DNA of 64,000 nt from Begonia masoniana (taxonomy: Eukaryota; Streptophyta; Magnoliopsida; Cucurbitales; Begoniaceae). Below the pieces are notes generated by a model. It was not told where the DNA came from, made no database searches, and saw only the letters and a program-made list of their open reading frames with translations. Made by a program: the position numbers and the translations under genes. The DNA lies in contig CM039508.1 in NCBI GenBank assembly GCA_022432975.1, forward strand, positions 48,945,646-49,009,645. Reading direction: 5' to 3'. Shown piece by piece: positions 23,341 through 35,593 of this stretch (positions within the stretch are counted from its first letter, which is position 1; the number at the start of each line of letters is the position of its first letter).

Positions 23341-24342
23341 TGCCACAACGATCGGACTCCTGTACGGGTGCCGAAGCAACAAGCTTCGAGGTGGTTGCGA
23401 CATGTGCTACCTGCCCACGACCGCCTTTACCTGCACTCTTTCCTCCCCTCGTCCAGACTTGCCTCTGCCTCTACCTTGCCCTCCATTGGTGCGGTTCTCG
23501 GAATACCACCAATCCGGGATCTCAATCCGTTGAAAATAATTTTCTTGTTCATGTCCAAGTTTGGTGCAATGAGAGCAGATGTCATTGGTTCGAGGCCATT
23601 CACTCCGCCCCCTAGTAGCCCCATGCGCTGCGAAGCTGACAACATCAAAATTGGTTTCACAGTCTCAAGCAACAATTTTGTGACGTTCTTCAGTCACGAT
23701 TTTAGCAAAAACCATGTTTAAGCTCGACAAAGGGTCCATCATCAAGATATGTGAAACAACAGTGCCATAAAGAGTGAAATCCAAACCAACAAAAAAACCA
23801 TGTACCTTTTCATCCTCCTTCTCTTGGGCATTTGCAGTAGTAGCGACACAAGTACACGTCAGAACAGTAGAATATTCTGCAAGTTCATCCCAGATCTTCC
23901 GCAGTTCGTTGTAGTAATTCACCACCGAGTTGCCGCGTTGCTTGCAAGCACCCAAAAGTGTCTTTAACTCATGGACTCTCGGACCGTTTCCTATCGAGAA
24001 ATGTCGTCTGATATTGTCCCACATGTCTCTCACATTGTCGAGTTGAGGGGCGGATGAGCGTAGGACTGGATCAAGAGTATTTTGAATACATCCCACGAGT
24101 GTGGAACTAATTGTCACCCATAAAGACGCTTCTGAAGTTCCTTCCTTCAGTTTGGTTACGGTTCCATCGACGAAGCCTAACTTGTTCTTTGCTTGAAAAT
24201 TATTGCGCATCGAACAAACTCATTCATTGTAGCTCTCACCACGCAACACAACAGAACATATTGTGATTTGTGGTTCGTCGGAGGTATGAAGATAGTAGGG
24301 TGATGTGGAGTCGAGGGGTTTGGTGATCTTGTCGTCACCCAT
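23341..24342 (-). pseudogene. Copia gag remnant (Ale type)
   Basis: Minus strand, start ATG at 24342-24340. The N-terminal Copia-type motif (DDKITKPLDSTSPYYLHTSD, then a VVLRG segment) is followed by an in-frame stop. The UBN2-like gag body at 23665-24210 reads LWVTISSTLVGCI, DMWDNIRRHFS and YYNELRKIWDEL. The zinc knuckle is CSHCTKLGHEQEN, in which the final cysteine is lost. A stop also follows EERHKIVA. It is inactive. The frame ends at the AAGAA target site of LTR-like insertion 2. Confidence 0.88.
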
Positions 24343-24454
24343 GACGAGATGTCGATAGTCTCTTTTCGTGTCGGAACATAGAAGATTTCAGTCGCTGTAG
24401 AACAATTGAAAAAAATTGCTCGTCGGTTGGTACTAGATCTCCTGCTCTTGAGAG

Positions 24455-24466
24455 GCTCTGATACCA
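24455..24466 (-). promoter_or_regulatory. Primer binding site of the minus-strand Copia
   Basis: Reads TGGTATCAGAGC on the minus strand, 11 bases inside the LTR end. It is complementary to initiator Met tRNA. Confidence 0.88.
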
Positions 24467-24477
24467 AAAAAGAGTTC

Positions 24478-24675
24478 TGTGGAATGATTTTTCATGTCAT
24501 TTAATTTGGCCGTAGCCTTGGGTTTATACAAAAACTAATTCTATCGTTTCTTGTGAAGTAAGAATAATTACATAAACAACAAAGGAAACAAATAAGCTAA
24601 GTTAGGAAAGGATATCAATGATACAGCTCATCTTGAAATGTCGAAGCCTAAAAAAATATTTACAGAATATTCACA
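24478..24675 (-). repeat. 5' LTR of the minus-strand Copia
   Basis: 198 bp. On the minus strand it starts TGTGAATATTC and ends ATTCCACA, giving inverted TGTG/CACA ends. The short length fits the Ale lineage. Next bases GATAA (24676-24680) are the candidate target duplication. Confidence 0.7.
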
Positions 24676-24702
24676 GATAAAGATATCATGATCAGAATTA
24701 AC

Positions 24703-24864
24703 CTTTGCTCCTGTTTCATTGCAAATTTCACACAAAGGAATGTCGCTACTATGGAACCAACTTCGCAAATCAAGGAACGATCTCACACTAAGCTTAATTA
24801 AACCCTCAGGCGAGCAGGTCAGCCATTGATCTTCTACAAGATCAAGATTCCGGCATTCCGAACC
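24703..24864 (-). pseudogene. Isolated exon of an NSE1-like (SMC5/6 complex) gene
   Basis: A 162-bp minus-strand frame of 54 codons lies between a good acceptor (GTCAG|GG) and donor (AAG|GTTAAT). It reads LVEDQW, then GLIKLSVRSFLDLRSWF, then PLCEICNETGAK. I recognise this as the exon of plant NSE1 (non-structural maintenance of chromosomes element 1, a SMC5/6 subunit with a variant RING) that ends at the first Cys pair of the RING-like domain. No stop interrupts it. The remaining RING cysteines and N-terminal exons are not visible in the window. The next intron holds the Copia LTR from 24675 down, so the gene was probably broken by that insertion. Identification rests on memory of the family and needs a protein search. 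Confidence 0.65.
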
Positions 24865-25947
24865 CTGACCACTGCACGAACTATAAATTCACGCAAATCC
24901 AAAAGCAGTAGGTTGTGGAATTCATTAAAATTATGAACGGATAGAAGGTAATCACGAAAATTGTTTGGCCGGAAGAAAACCGTTGAAAAGAAATCGGCGT
25001 CGAAGTTTCTTGGCATGAACGCACTGCCTTACGTATTTATAGGAAGGCTTAAACATGGCGGGAGCACCTCGAAGACGTTTCTCGTTATTTACAATAAACA
25101 ATAATCAAAACTTTTAAATAAATAAAAATTAATCTAAATTTATTTAATTCTTGGATAAATTACGTATTATCTTTTAATCTAGGGATAAAGTGCAAGTCGT
25201 TACTTTACTAGACACTAGTGCATAAACGTGCGATGCACGTCTGTAGTCATCCGATATAGGGCCCACACGATGCATGCAATTGGGGCGACGAAGCCTCATC
25301 GTGTCTCAACTTAACACAACTTGGCTTCTAACGTGTTCTCTCGTAGTTCTTCTTAGTTAAGGCTCAACTGTGGGTGGCCACGGGTGGTTATTTGATATTC
25401 GAGGGTTGAATGCATTGCACAATTGCATGCTCTCAAGCATTAGAAAGACGAGCCGAGATGAGATGTTATCGGTTTTTCCTTTATTCAACAAGAACTGGCA
25501 AAAGAAAATGCTGGCAAATTCTAGAGAAATGATATCGAAACATGCAAGTAATATCATAAATACAATTCTTTCAAACATTACACTACGAAGTTCGGTTCGA
25601 TTCCGGCCTAGAACTAGACCGAACTGTGGCCTAACGGGTTTCCCATATTTGGAACTGTCACGCACTTTCTTATCACCAAGTAGTTCAAGGGAAATTTTTT
25701 GTTTACAAAAAGTGATTTTGTTAATTAGGTATAGTTTAAGGTTTTTCTTATAAATTATCCATTATTATATGTAATTATAGAATATTAATATTAATTTAAT
25801 AATTAATTATTCCGAAAAAGAGTATAATCGGGCCGGAGCACAAGAGAAGAGTCGCACACAACACGGGTCATCTGTTTTTGTTCATACTGAATTTCTCTGT
25901 AGTGTTTTTTTCTCCTTCGTTCTAGGTTGTCGCCGATTCGCTTCACG
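24865..25947. other. Intergenic, includes SERRATE promoter and 5' UTR
   Basis: No clear gene. A minus-strand 60-codon frame (24834-25016) and facing frames at 25357-25753 have no recognisable domain. An inverted ACGTGC/GCACGT pair lies near 25226. The region just upstream of 25948 should carry the SERRATE 5' UTR, and no convincing TATA box was found. Confidence 0.6.
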
Positions 25948-28900
25948 ATGACGGAGGTGTTGAATATGGCGGCCGATGAGTCAATCGATTCCCGCCGGGA
26001 GGGGAAGGAGAAGTCCGTTGAGGAACCCCACTCCTCGCCACCCCCGCCCCCAGTTAGAAGGTGGGAGAGAGACGACAAAGAACGGAGGGACGACCGGGAT
26101 CTGGAACGCCCTCAGAATCGGCGCGGAGACATTTCTGATCGCAACCGCTCGCCGCCACTTCCCCCGCCTCTGAGGGAGAGAGACAGAGATAGGGATTATA
26201 AGCGCCGGAGCAGCCATAGCCCTCCTCCGCCTTATAGGGACAGGAAGCACTCGCCTCCTAGACGTTCATCTCCACCGCCTCATAAACGTTCGAGGAGGGA
26301 TGATGGGGGTGGGTTTGAGGGAAGGAGGGGTAGTCCTAGAGGAGGATTCGGACCTGGTGACAGGAGGTGAGCTCCGTTTACTGTAATTCTTCTGTTGTGT
26401 ATGGTGTGTGGTGATCATTTGGTTTTCTAGTTTAGTTCGTTTGAAAAAGTTCTTGAGAAATTTTGTGGTAATTAAAAGTTTGATCGAGGTATTCGTCTAT
26501 TGGACCCAATTTGGAACTCGGTAAAATTCAATGTGAACACGAGTGGTGTGGTTTCGAAAAGTATGGGGTGGTTCTTTTATTCTTAACTTAGAAATGGGAT
26601 CAGTGTCGCACTCTCATTCTCAAAGCTCAAAACTCCTTTAAAAGATACTTTTAAAATCATGGTCCTAGTTTAAATGGGGGCATGTCTCTGTGATCTATAA
26701 GTAATTGAGATCGCCCATCCTACTTTATTTAGGATATGGAACTTTATCTTGTTGAAGCGTGGATCCTAATACTGTCGAAGGCAACAATTAGATGCCCAAT
26801 GTACTTGCTAGATCTGTAATGAGAACTATGGGCCTCTACTAAAGTTGTTTCCACCAATAATTGAACTGCTGCCCCTGACTCCTTAAGCAATAGTAGGTGT
26901 CTTATTTTTTGTCCAAGTAGAATTATTCTTTTTGTGGTCAGTAGAATAGGTATAATAAAATTTTGATGGTTAATGACAGTGAAGTGATTTATATGTCATT
27001 AGTTTCACTGGCTTTATGGGGCAGTTGTTTGTTTGTGTTTGCTAACAAAATCTTACCTTTACTCACCTCCACCTTACATTGATTAAATATTGCATTTCTG
27101 GAAATTGGTTTTTTAAAAGACATTACCATCATATTTACCTAAAGCTCCTCTTTCTCTGAATGCCTACTTGGTTTTCAAAATTTGGCGCCAAATTGAATTA
27201 ATCAATATGCCTAATTTTACAGGTTTGGATTTGATTATGGTGGAGGAAATGAGCGTGACATGCGAGGCAGGCCTGGGTATGCTGATGAAAGGCCCATGGG
27301 TCGGTTCATTGGTCGCTTATCTGGTGGTTATCAAGGTGGACCTTCCGGTAAATAGTTACTGTAGGACAAATCAAACTTTTCAAGGGCCTGTATAAAATGA
27401 GTTGGCTTGGGCACTTAAACACAATAGTAACCATTATTATCACACAAAGTCCTAAGGGGTATGAAGTATATAGCCAATGAAGTAAATATATGTAACTATT
27501 TTTTACCCAAAGCCTCCAAAATAGAATAATTAGACCAAGATTATGAGTTTTTCTTTTGTATTGTAGTAGAAAAGGAAGTATTGCTTGGTTCTTTTGATGT
27601 GAACAGTTTGGTAACATTATTATTATTATTTTTTAAATGGGGGGTGATGTTGATTGGCAATCTAAGTTGAGGACTAAAGTCAGATTGCTTGTTGCACACT
27701 CTTTGTGGAAGATGATTTATTTTATGTCGATTTTTATGTGCATACAAAGATGGTCAAAGTAGTGATGTCAAATCAATGAGTTGCATGGACAAGTCATGGA
27801 GCAAAATTTTTTCTAGCGGAAGTTTGAAGAAATACTAGAGAAGAAATTCTAGGGAAGTGAATAAATTAATATTATAGTCAAAAGTCTCTTTTTAATATTC
27901 ACCACAACTCTTTAAATAGAGTTCGAGTAATGGTCTAATGATCTACCATCCTTAATAAGATAAACTAAATATCTAGGAAATTTTTTTAAAAAGTCAAGAA
28001 AACTTTTAAAAAGATAAAATCTATCTAAAAAGTTGAACAAATAAAATCTAACTAAAATAAGAGATATAATAAAACATTAAAATATCCTGCTCATGGTCTT
28101 GGGCCTGTACTGTATTAATGTTCATGTATTCTTTGGAATTTCTGTTTCATATGTAATGCTCAGTATTCAGTTATGATGATAAAAAAGTTCCAACACGATA
28201 GTTATTCATGTTCGTTATGACATATTTTATGCTATGGTCCTGGTGTGTCTAGAATTAGAGTATAATGTTGCTATTGATCATCATGTTTTTTTGTGTCCAT
28301 TCACTCTTCTATTTGTTCTCTCCAGAATGGGATACAAACCGCAGTTCTTACAATGATGTTCCCAACACTTTTAATGCTCCAAGGTTTGTATCAAACCTTT
28401 CATGCTGTGGTGTACTTTATTCAGTCATCGTTTTTTCTATTTGCTTTTTCATGCTAATTTTATCATTTTCTTAAAAAAGTATTTGAATTACTTGAAATAT
28501 TATTTTGCTACGTGTCATTCTTTATTTACATCATACTATTTTTCCGTTCTAACATGTAGCTGCACTATTAATGAAGTAGGCAATACATAAAAATGTTGTT
28601 GGTGAAGGATTAAAGTGCTGTCGCAGCGGGTAAATTTGAAAGAATCTGTTGACAGTTTTTTATGCCCTTTTTGGTTTATCTTGATCTCGTATTTAGTTTT
28701 GCTTAGTAGGTGACTGCCTATACAGGTGTGGTGGCTAGATTTGGGTAGGATAGGGTGTTTTTACATTCTTCAAATTTTCTGGGCAAGAATGAAAAAGGAG
28801 GTTAGCTAACATAGTGGAGGATGCAAAATCCACCCAAAGAGAACAAAATAAAAGGCCAATAAAGTTTGAGGTATAAAGTTCTGAATACAAAAACGAAGGA

Positions 28901-31900
28901 TAGTTCGTAATTATTACTAGAATGAGAGTAACATATAATGCATTTGGACAAGTTAGAGATTCTAGGTTTTAAGACAGGAGGAGAGAATAGTAACCGACCA
29001 TACTTTCTGTGTATTATGATAATGGTATATTCAAAATATATAAAAAATAGCATTAGCTTCTACAGTGTCATATGACAATACACGAGAGGTAGACAAATAT
29101 TACAAAAGATTTCAAAAGAGAGAGAGAGAGTCATGAATTTAGTGTATACAACTTAGAAAGAGAAGGCAGTGGCTTGCTGATGGATAGAGGCATAACAGGA
29201 CACGATTCATGCTCAAAAAACTTTTTTAATCTCTAGGTACAACCTCTTAACTACTGAGATTAAATGACTGTTGGATGTGGCGTAGATTCGTTGGTCTAAT
29301 ATTTTTAATTGTTACATTATTGATGAAAATAGTTTGTACTGATGTGCTATGTCAATCTTGGTATTTCTAAGGGTTGTGTGTACCTCCATTTCTTTTTTTA
29401 CTTCTAGGAGGAATTACCATGCGAGATAGTAGATACTCTTTTTTTTTTAGGTGCTGTCAGATTGGAAGGTATTTTGAGTCCAGAACCTTTGATTTTTTGT
29501 GGAGGAGGTCTAATGTTTCCATTTATCTCTATTTTATTTGTGCTATATTTGTGTTCTTTTTATCAAACAAAAAAAAGATACTTCCTTCCTATGCCGTTCT
29601 CTACTTGTAATTTTAGAATCTTGTAAATTTGTATCTGCAGGGAAGGTTTGATGTCTTACAAGCAATTTATGCAGGAGCTGGAGGATGATATACTACCAGC
29701 TGAAGCTGAGCGCAGGTATGTAATAAACTGTAAAGGGTATTAGTTTAGCCTTTTACTTTAATTATTATCTAAGTCATGATTACTTTTCAAAAGGTTTCAT
29801 TCGCTTCTTTTTGGGCAGATATCAGGAATATAAGTCTGAGTATATTTCAACTCACAAGCGTGTTTTCTTTGATGCTCATAAAGACGAGGAATGGTATGTC
29901 CCACCTACAGATGCAAAACATTTTTGGTTCATGTGCAGTTTCTAACTATGCTCGGGTCTATAGGTTGAAAGACAAATATCATCCTACAAACCTTGTTTCT
30001 GTTATTGAAAGGTACGTTGACCTTTCCTCCTTCCATAAAAAAAGATGTTGAGTTCTGTTTAAAGTTGGTGCGAACCTTTGTGCCGATTCCATTTATGTCT
30101 TATTTGGGTTAATACTCGTAGGAGAAATGAACTTGCTAGAAGGGCTGCAAAGGAATTTCTGCTTGATCTGCAAAGTGGAACACTGGACTTGTAAGATTAG
30201 GTTTTGTGCTTGTCTTTAAATAGTGGCTAAATATTTACCGTTGTAGATTTTTTTTCCAAATCATGCAGAGGTCCTTCTATTAATGCCTCATCTTCAAGTA
30301 AACCAGGTCAAACTAGTGAACCAAACTCTGATGAAGACATAGAAAATGATGGAAAAAGAAGACGATATGGAAAAGGACAAACAAAAGAATCTGATTCACT
30401 ATCAGCTGCTCCTAAGGCTCATCCAGTGAGCTCTGAACCTAGAAGAATCAGACTTGATATTGAACAAGCGCAGGTCATTATAGGTAAGCTTGACATGGAG
30501 AAAGGAATTGGAGAAAATGTTTTATGTCGAACGGAAAGTGACAAAATTAGTAGGGATAAATCACATAGCGGATCCTATGGTCCAGTCATCATAGTAAGGG
30601 GTTTGACGTCTGTTAAGGGTCTCGAAGGCATTGAGCTATTAGATACACTTATCACATATCTTTGGCGCATACATGGAGTAGATTATTATGGAATGGTTGA
30701 AACAAGAGAAGCTAAGGGCTTCAGGCATATAAGACCAGAAGGAAAGAGTTCCGATACTGTTGGTAATGGAGTTGAGTGGGAAAAGAAGCTTGATTCATAT
30801 TGGGAAGAGAGGTTAAAGGGTCAAGATCCTTTGGAAATTGCGACAGGTAAAGAGAACATAGAGGCCACTTCTCTTGAAGCCTTTGATCCTTACATTCGGA
30901 AGATTAAAGATGAAAAGTATGGGTGGAAGTATGGGTGTGGAGCTAAAGGTTGCACCAAGCTTTTTCATGCTCCCGAGTATGTGCACAAGCATTTAAAATT
31001 GAAACACCCTGATCTTGCAGTGGAGTTGACATCCAAAGTATGTGAAGACCTTTATTACCAGAACTACATGAAGTAAGTTTTGGTTCTGATTACTAGTTAT
31101 ATGGGATCTAGTTTACAAGTCAATGGATAATATATAATTATGCACATTCTCAGTGATGCAGATGCACCTGGTGGAACTCCTGTTATGCAACAACCTCTTC
31201 CGGTATGTTTGATTTATTACTTTCTAGCATTCGGATCCAGATGTATACTTGCATTTTGTTTGAACGGGCAAGGGTAGAATAGGGACCTGGAAAGTGGGTT
31301 TAAGGAATAACTAGAACTTCTCGCATGAAATGTGTAGTCTGAAAAGATTTGAAAGAGTGGCGCTTCTTTTTTTCTTCTTATAATCAACCAGTCTTTGAAT
31401 TCTCCCAGGCATCTCGCTTAGTGGCTAGGATTTAAGTTGCTTAACAACATTTGTTAACTCTTTGGTTTCTTTCAGTTGTTCGATTATTGAATGAAATGTT
31501 CACTGGATTAATTCTTTTTGGCATATAAAAACTGAGTGAACCATGAGTGACATTTTAGACCCTCAATGAGGGCAATGACTTCCAGAATGAATTCTCAGAA
31601 GAACACAATTGTTTTCCTTGTGTGTGGTTCGCAAGACTTTTTAGAGTTTTAAATCCCATAAACCTTAGCCAATTTTACAAAACTTTGCTGTTCAGAATAT
31701 TGAAGTGAGCACTTTTTCATTCCTTCACTTGAATTTTCATATTGTGGTAGTACATTTTTTGCTTTCAACATTTTGAACAAGGTTTTGTTTTGGCTCTGAG
31801 CTTTCCCATGGTTGATATTTAAGTTTTTTTTTTTTTTCTCATTTCTTGGTTGTGATGTAATATTGCTTTACTAAAGTGACAATATCTAATAAATTTACTC

Positions 31901-33685
31901 ACGGTTTTTCTGATAAAGAAGGACAAGCTACAAAGAAGAAGGATGGCTTTAGAGAATCGATTGAAAGATGATCGCGGTAATCGGAGAGAGCGTGATATCC
32001 GAGCAGGTGCTGGAGAAAGATGTGAAAGAAGTGGGGCAGATGAATCCAACAATGATGACACGGATGGAGGAAACCGTGATGAACCCATTTATGATAGTTT
32101 TGGTGGACAAGGAATAGCTGTCCCTTCCTTTTCCTCGGATATTCCTCCTCCAGTATTGATGCCTGTTCCTGGGGCCGGGTATATTAAGCACTATGTTCTG
32201 CAGTTTTTTTTCCAGAAGTTGTTTGTTTCTGGTTTGATCATGTTATTTAATGGATCAAATGTTGTTGTTTTTCTAGACCATTAGGGCCTTTTGTTCCTGC
32301 CCCACCTGAAGTCGCAATGCGGATGTTGAGGGAACAAGGGGGTCCAGCTCCTTTTGAAGGCGCTGGAAGAAATGGGAGATCTACATCCCAGTTAAATGGA
32401 CGAGCCCCAATTCTTGCCTTATCCTCAGGCTTCCGTCAAGATCCTCGTGGCTTACGGAGGTAATCTCTAATGAGCTTTATCTCTTTGTTGATGCTATCTT
32501 GGTAAGATTTGGCTTTATTTCGTGCTGCATAATTTTTTATATGAATATTTCTTATAGCTTGATTGGGTCATCTGAATATGGATTAATCTCTTTTAGTCAG
32601 TTTGAGTCTCCACCGAAATCAGAGCTCAAAATGAAAAAAAACAATAATAAAAGAAGGATGAGGAAACCTTCCAGAAAATTCTCGAGTTTCTTTTCTATTT
32701 TTTTTTTTTTATCTTGACTTTTGTTGCTGTGTTTGAATGCCCGTGATTAGTTCATTTGCCATTTATCACGTTTAGTTGTAATACCATTTTTTCCTGAATT
32801 CTAAGTTTCTTAAATGATTAATTAAGTTTTAACAACTGAATAGTTGTTGGTAGTTTAGGATATGGAAATTATTTTTCTAAAAAAATAAATGAATTGTGAA
32901 CGATAAATAAAATAGCTGACAATATGTTACTTAAGTTATAGAAATATAAGTGATTGTGACGCTATTAATGATTAATTGTTGTAAGTTTAATACCTACTGG
33001 ATCTCACTGTCCCAGTTTTGTGCAACTTATTGAATTATGCACTGGGCAAACTGGGTATGATCAGCTTCCCTATTCGTGATCAACTTACTTGTATTTATCT
33101 AATAATAGGTTTGTTACCTCACTTGTTTAGAGAACCATAACTTCATTTCAGTTTAAAACCATCATAATGGCAATCTTCTTATCTTTATTATAAAATGTTT
33201 CAGACCTTGTTCACCCATTTCGTCGATTTGTATCATCACGTCACAAAAGGATAATGGCCTAACTAATGATAAAATCGGTATATGTTGGGAATATATTAAG
33301 GTGATATTTTAAAAATTAATATCAGATGGTAGAAATATATCATGGGGTAGTTTAAGTATTATAATTGTGTTAGTTTATTATAAATAGAGTGTATATGAGT
33401 GAGTTAAGGTAATTATTGAATATTGTCTCTAAGTGAAATTCTCTCTAAGAAGAGTCTGTTTTACGGGCAGTAGTTCGTGGTTGTTTCCGAGTCAATTTCT
33501 CCCATGGTTTTCTATTTCCGTTTGTGTTATTTTGGTTGTTTTCGTTCAATGACACAGTTCTATGCCTCATCACTCCACTTTTTTTTTTGTCAATGGTGAT
33601 GCTTAAGATAATATGGTGATGCAGTTATCAAGACTTGGACGCCCCTGAGGATGAAGTAACAGTGATAGATTATAGAAGCTTATAG
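25948..33685 (+). CDS. SE: SERRATE, zinc-finger RNA-processing protein (12 exons)
   Basis: Scaffold protein that works with DCL1 and HYL1 in pri-miRNA processing and with the cap-binding complex in splicing; nuclear. Coding exons: 25948-26366, 27223-27347, 28326-28383, 29641-29715, 29819-29893, 29964-30011, 30122-30190, 30269-31072, 31154-31202, 31922-32178, 32277-32459, 33625-33685. They sum to 2223 bases (740 aa; Arabidopsis SE is about 720). Residues 1-140 are an Arg/Pro-rich disordered tail. The core has MSYKQFIQELEDD-like and KYHPTNL motifs. A C2H2 finger uses C513, C518, H531 and H536. The C-terminus is SYQDLDAPEDEVTVIDYRSL, diagnostic of SE. An ATG at 25965 is an alternative start. Exon 10 has a tandem AAGAAG acceptor that could add one Lys. 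Confidence 0.96.
33282..33560. repeat. Possible solo Copia LTR in SERRATE intron 11
   Basis: Starts TGTTGGGAATATATTAAGG and contains a TATAAATAG box and a CTCTCTAAGAAG stretch typical of short Copia LTRs. The right end, near CAATGACACA, and a target duplication were not established. It lies in the 1.2-kb last intron. Confidence 0.4.
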
Positions 33686-34882
33686 GTATTGTCTTACCTC
33701 CTTTCTCCATTGGCTGAACACTTGTGTTGCAAATTTGTTTCTCGAACTTGGGGTGTTTGTGTCTTGTGGTGGCTGTTTAGATATGCGAAGCAAACTTGCA
33801 GACAGTGATCGTATAACTAAAAAATGCTGAGCTGATTGGACATCATATTTTGCATAGCAAGTAGTTTTCTATAGTTGCTCTTCAATCTTTTTCACGTTTG
33901 ATGGCTCTTAACGAACTTAGTTTATGGATATGGATTGTACAGATTGTCGTCAATTAACTCTCTCTAACAAAAATGGGATTGGTAGCATTTCACCAAAAGA
34001 TAATGAATCTTTGGACTGTGTGTGTACATATATATACATTGTTTGTTAGTATAATAGTTTTAATTTGACTAGTGATTGTGGCCTATTTATCTAAACAATA
34101 GGCAGAATCTAGATTCTTTTGTCATTTGTTTTACTGGTAAATTACTGGTTGTATTAATATTTATAAAAATTAAGATATTGTGTGACGTTACATTTTCTCA
34201 TTGTTCATTTTTTTTTGGGTTTCATCACGTGTTACCTCAAACATTGCTGATTGTATACCATGTGTTGTTGAACAGCGTGCAGGATCGTCAAGCCTGTTGA
34301 TAGTGGCTCCACGAAGAGGACCATGGGCATGGCATTCTGGTGAAGGAGACAATTAGACTTGTAAATTAATATTTTGTTACAACTAAACGTTATGTTAAAA
34401 ATATTTATTAAATACAAATTTTCCAAGTGCATGCAAAAATCACTACTTAACAGGTGTCGTGACGTGAAATTGTGAACCATTCCTTCCAATTTTTAGGTTT
34501 TTATGGAATTCTATCAACCATGCCACCACCCTGTTCTCTGCAATGAGCCTGAGGCATCAATGATTATAAGATGAAGCATGTGTTATACTTTAAACTCATG
34601 ATATTATGCATGGATCAGATATATTATGGCGAATTCTTCAGAAATTACTAGTTTCATACGCGAGATCAGAGATATAATTCGAAACTCCTTCGTATACGTC
34701 AGGAGTCCATTGATGAGAAGGGGCTGTGAATTGTCTAAGTGCTCTCCCCTCTTGGCTTTGACTCATCGTAGGTTAGCCTAAGGACCGGAATCAGAGGTTT
34801 CGGCTTTTCGGGGCTGCTAGGCTTCTATCTTTCCCACTGACTCTTCTTTCTCCCTAAGGGCTTAACCGGTAAAGAATCAAAA
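33686..34882. other. SERRATE 3' flank, no gene
   Basis: Starts directly after the stop with AG|GTATT, so a 3' UTR intron is possible. No other gene seen. The segment 34680-34880 is less AT-rich than its surroundings and may belong to the organelle-derived insertion that includes the atpA piece. Confidence 0.5.
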
Positions 34883-34959
34883 GAGTTTATAACACGCCCT
34901 AAATAAGCCTCGCTTACAGGTATCTGAGCAATTCTTCTTGTTGCTTTTACAGAACTTCC
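34883..34959 (-). pseudogene. atpA: Plastid atpA fragment (organelle DNA in the nucleus)
   Basis: The minus strand encodes [18 protein letters not shown] then YLGRVIN, matching the plastid ATP synthase alpha subunit ([25 protein letters not shown] in the family). The match stops abruptly on both sides at residues unlike atpA. About 26 codons only. It could be a direct plastid insertion, or plastid DNA that first entered the mitochondrial genome, since the neighbouring 34680-34880 sequence looks organelle-like. It has no function. Confidence 0.75.
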
Positions 34960-35593
34960 CTCTAGGCGAAGAGTACGTAGGTTTTTGAATTTTTTTTTTT
35001 TTTTCGGAGCTATGTTTCTGAACAAAGGGGCGTCAAAAGTTTAAGTCATTGTCGTTAGAGTTGACAATGACTTCACATCCTCATCATAGTTTAATGTGGT
35101 ATAAGGATCAATTCAACACCCACGCCAATCCAAATTGTACGATTAAGTCATGTACTAATAATAAACATGAAGGACAGCCAGAATTCAGACATAATTCCTC
35201 AGATTTAAAGATTTTGAAGCAACTCATATAAACCAGAATTCTTAAGCAATTTACATATGCACTCTTCCATGTTAACAAATTTCACTCACAATTGCCCATG
35301 TGGTTTCCACTTTCCACTATGGAAACTGACTAGAATGTGGTTCACAGTTCTCACCTCGCTTAACCAGAATTGGAACCGGAACTGGAACTAGAATCAAAAT
35401 CGGAATTGGGAGCTTTCGGAACCGAACAACATGAACCTTGTTTCACTGTTTCGGTTTGATTTCAAAACAATTTATTTTTAAAACTTTGTTTTTATATTTG
35501 GATGCTATTGAGTCGGGTTTTTGGAGTTTACGTCGGGTTTAAGACCCGTTTTTGGATATGAACAGGTTTTTTGGGTTGGGTTTTAATTCAATG

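Larger units (their letters stand above)
12781..24675 (-). mobile_element. Decayed Ale-type Copia element, split by nested insertions
   Basis: Read on the minus strand from high to low coordinates: LTR (24675-24478), Met-tRNA primer site, gag (24342-about 23341), protease (18058-17815), integrase, RT and RNase H (15810-about 12890). Removing the two nested LTR-like insertions (18059-23335 and 15811-17809) leaves about 4.6 kb, a normal size for an Ale/Retrofit Copia. Stops and frameshifts occur throughout. The low-coordinate boundary is approximate because the second LTR was not found. Confidence 0.85.

Noticed and set aside
23340..23721. Plus-strand frames of 91 and 117 codons
   Set aside because: Antisense shadows of the minus-strand Copia gag and its zinc-knuckle region.
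25927..25947. Upstream extension of SERRATE from a TTG codon
   Set aside because: Not an ATG; the ATG at 25948 matches the usual N-terminus of the family better.
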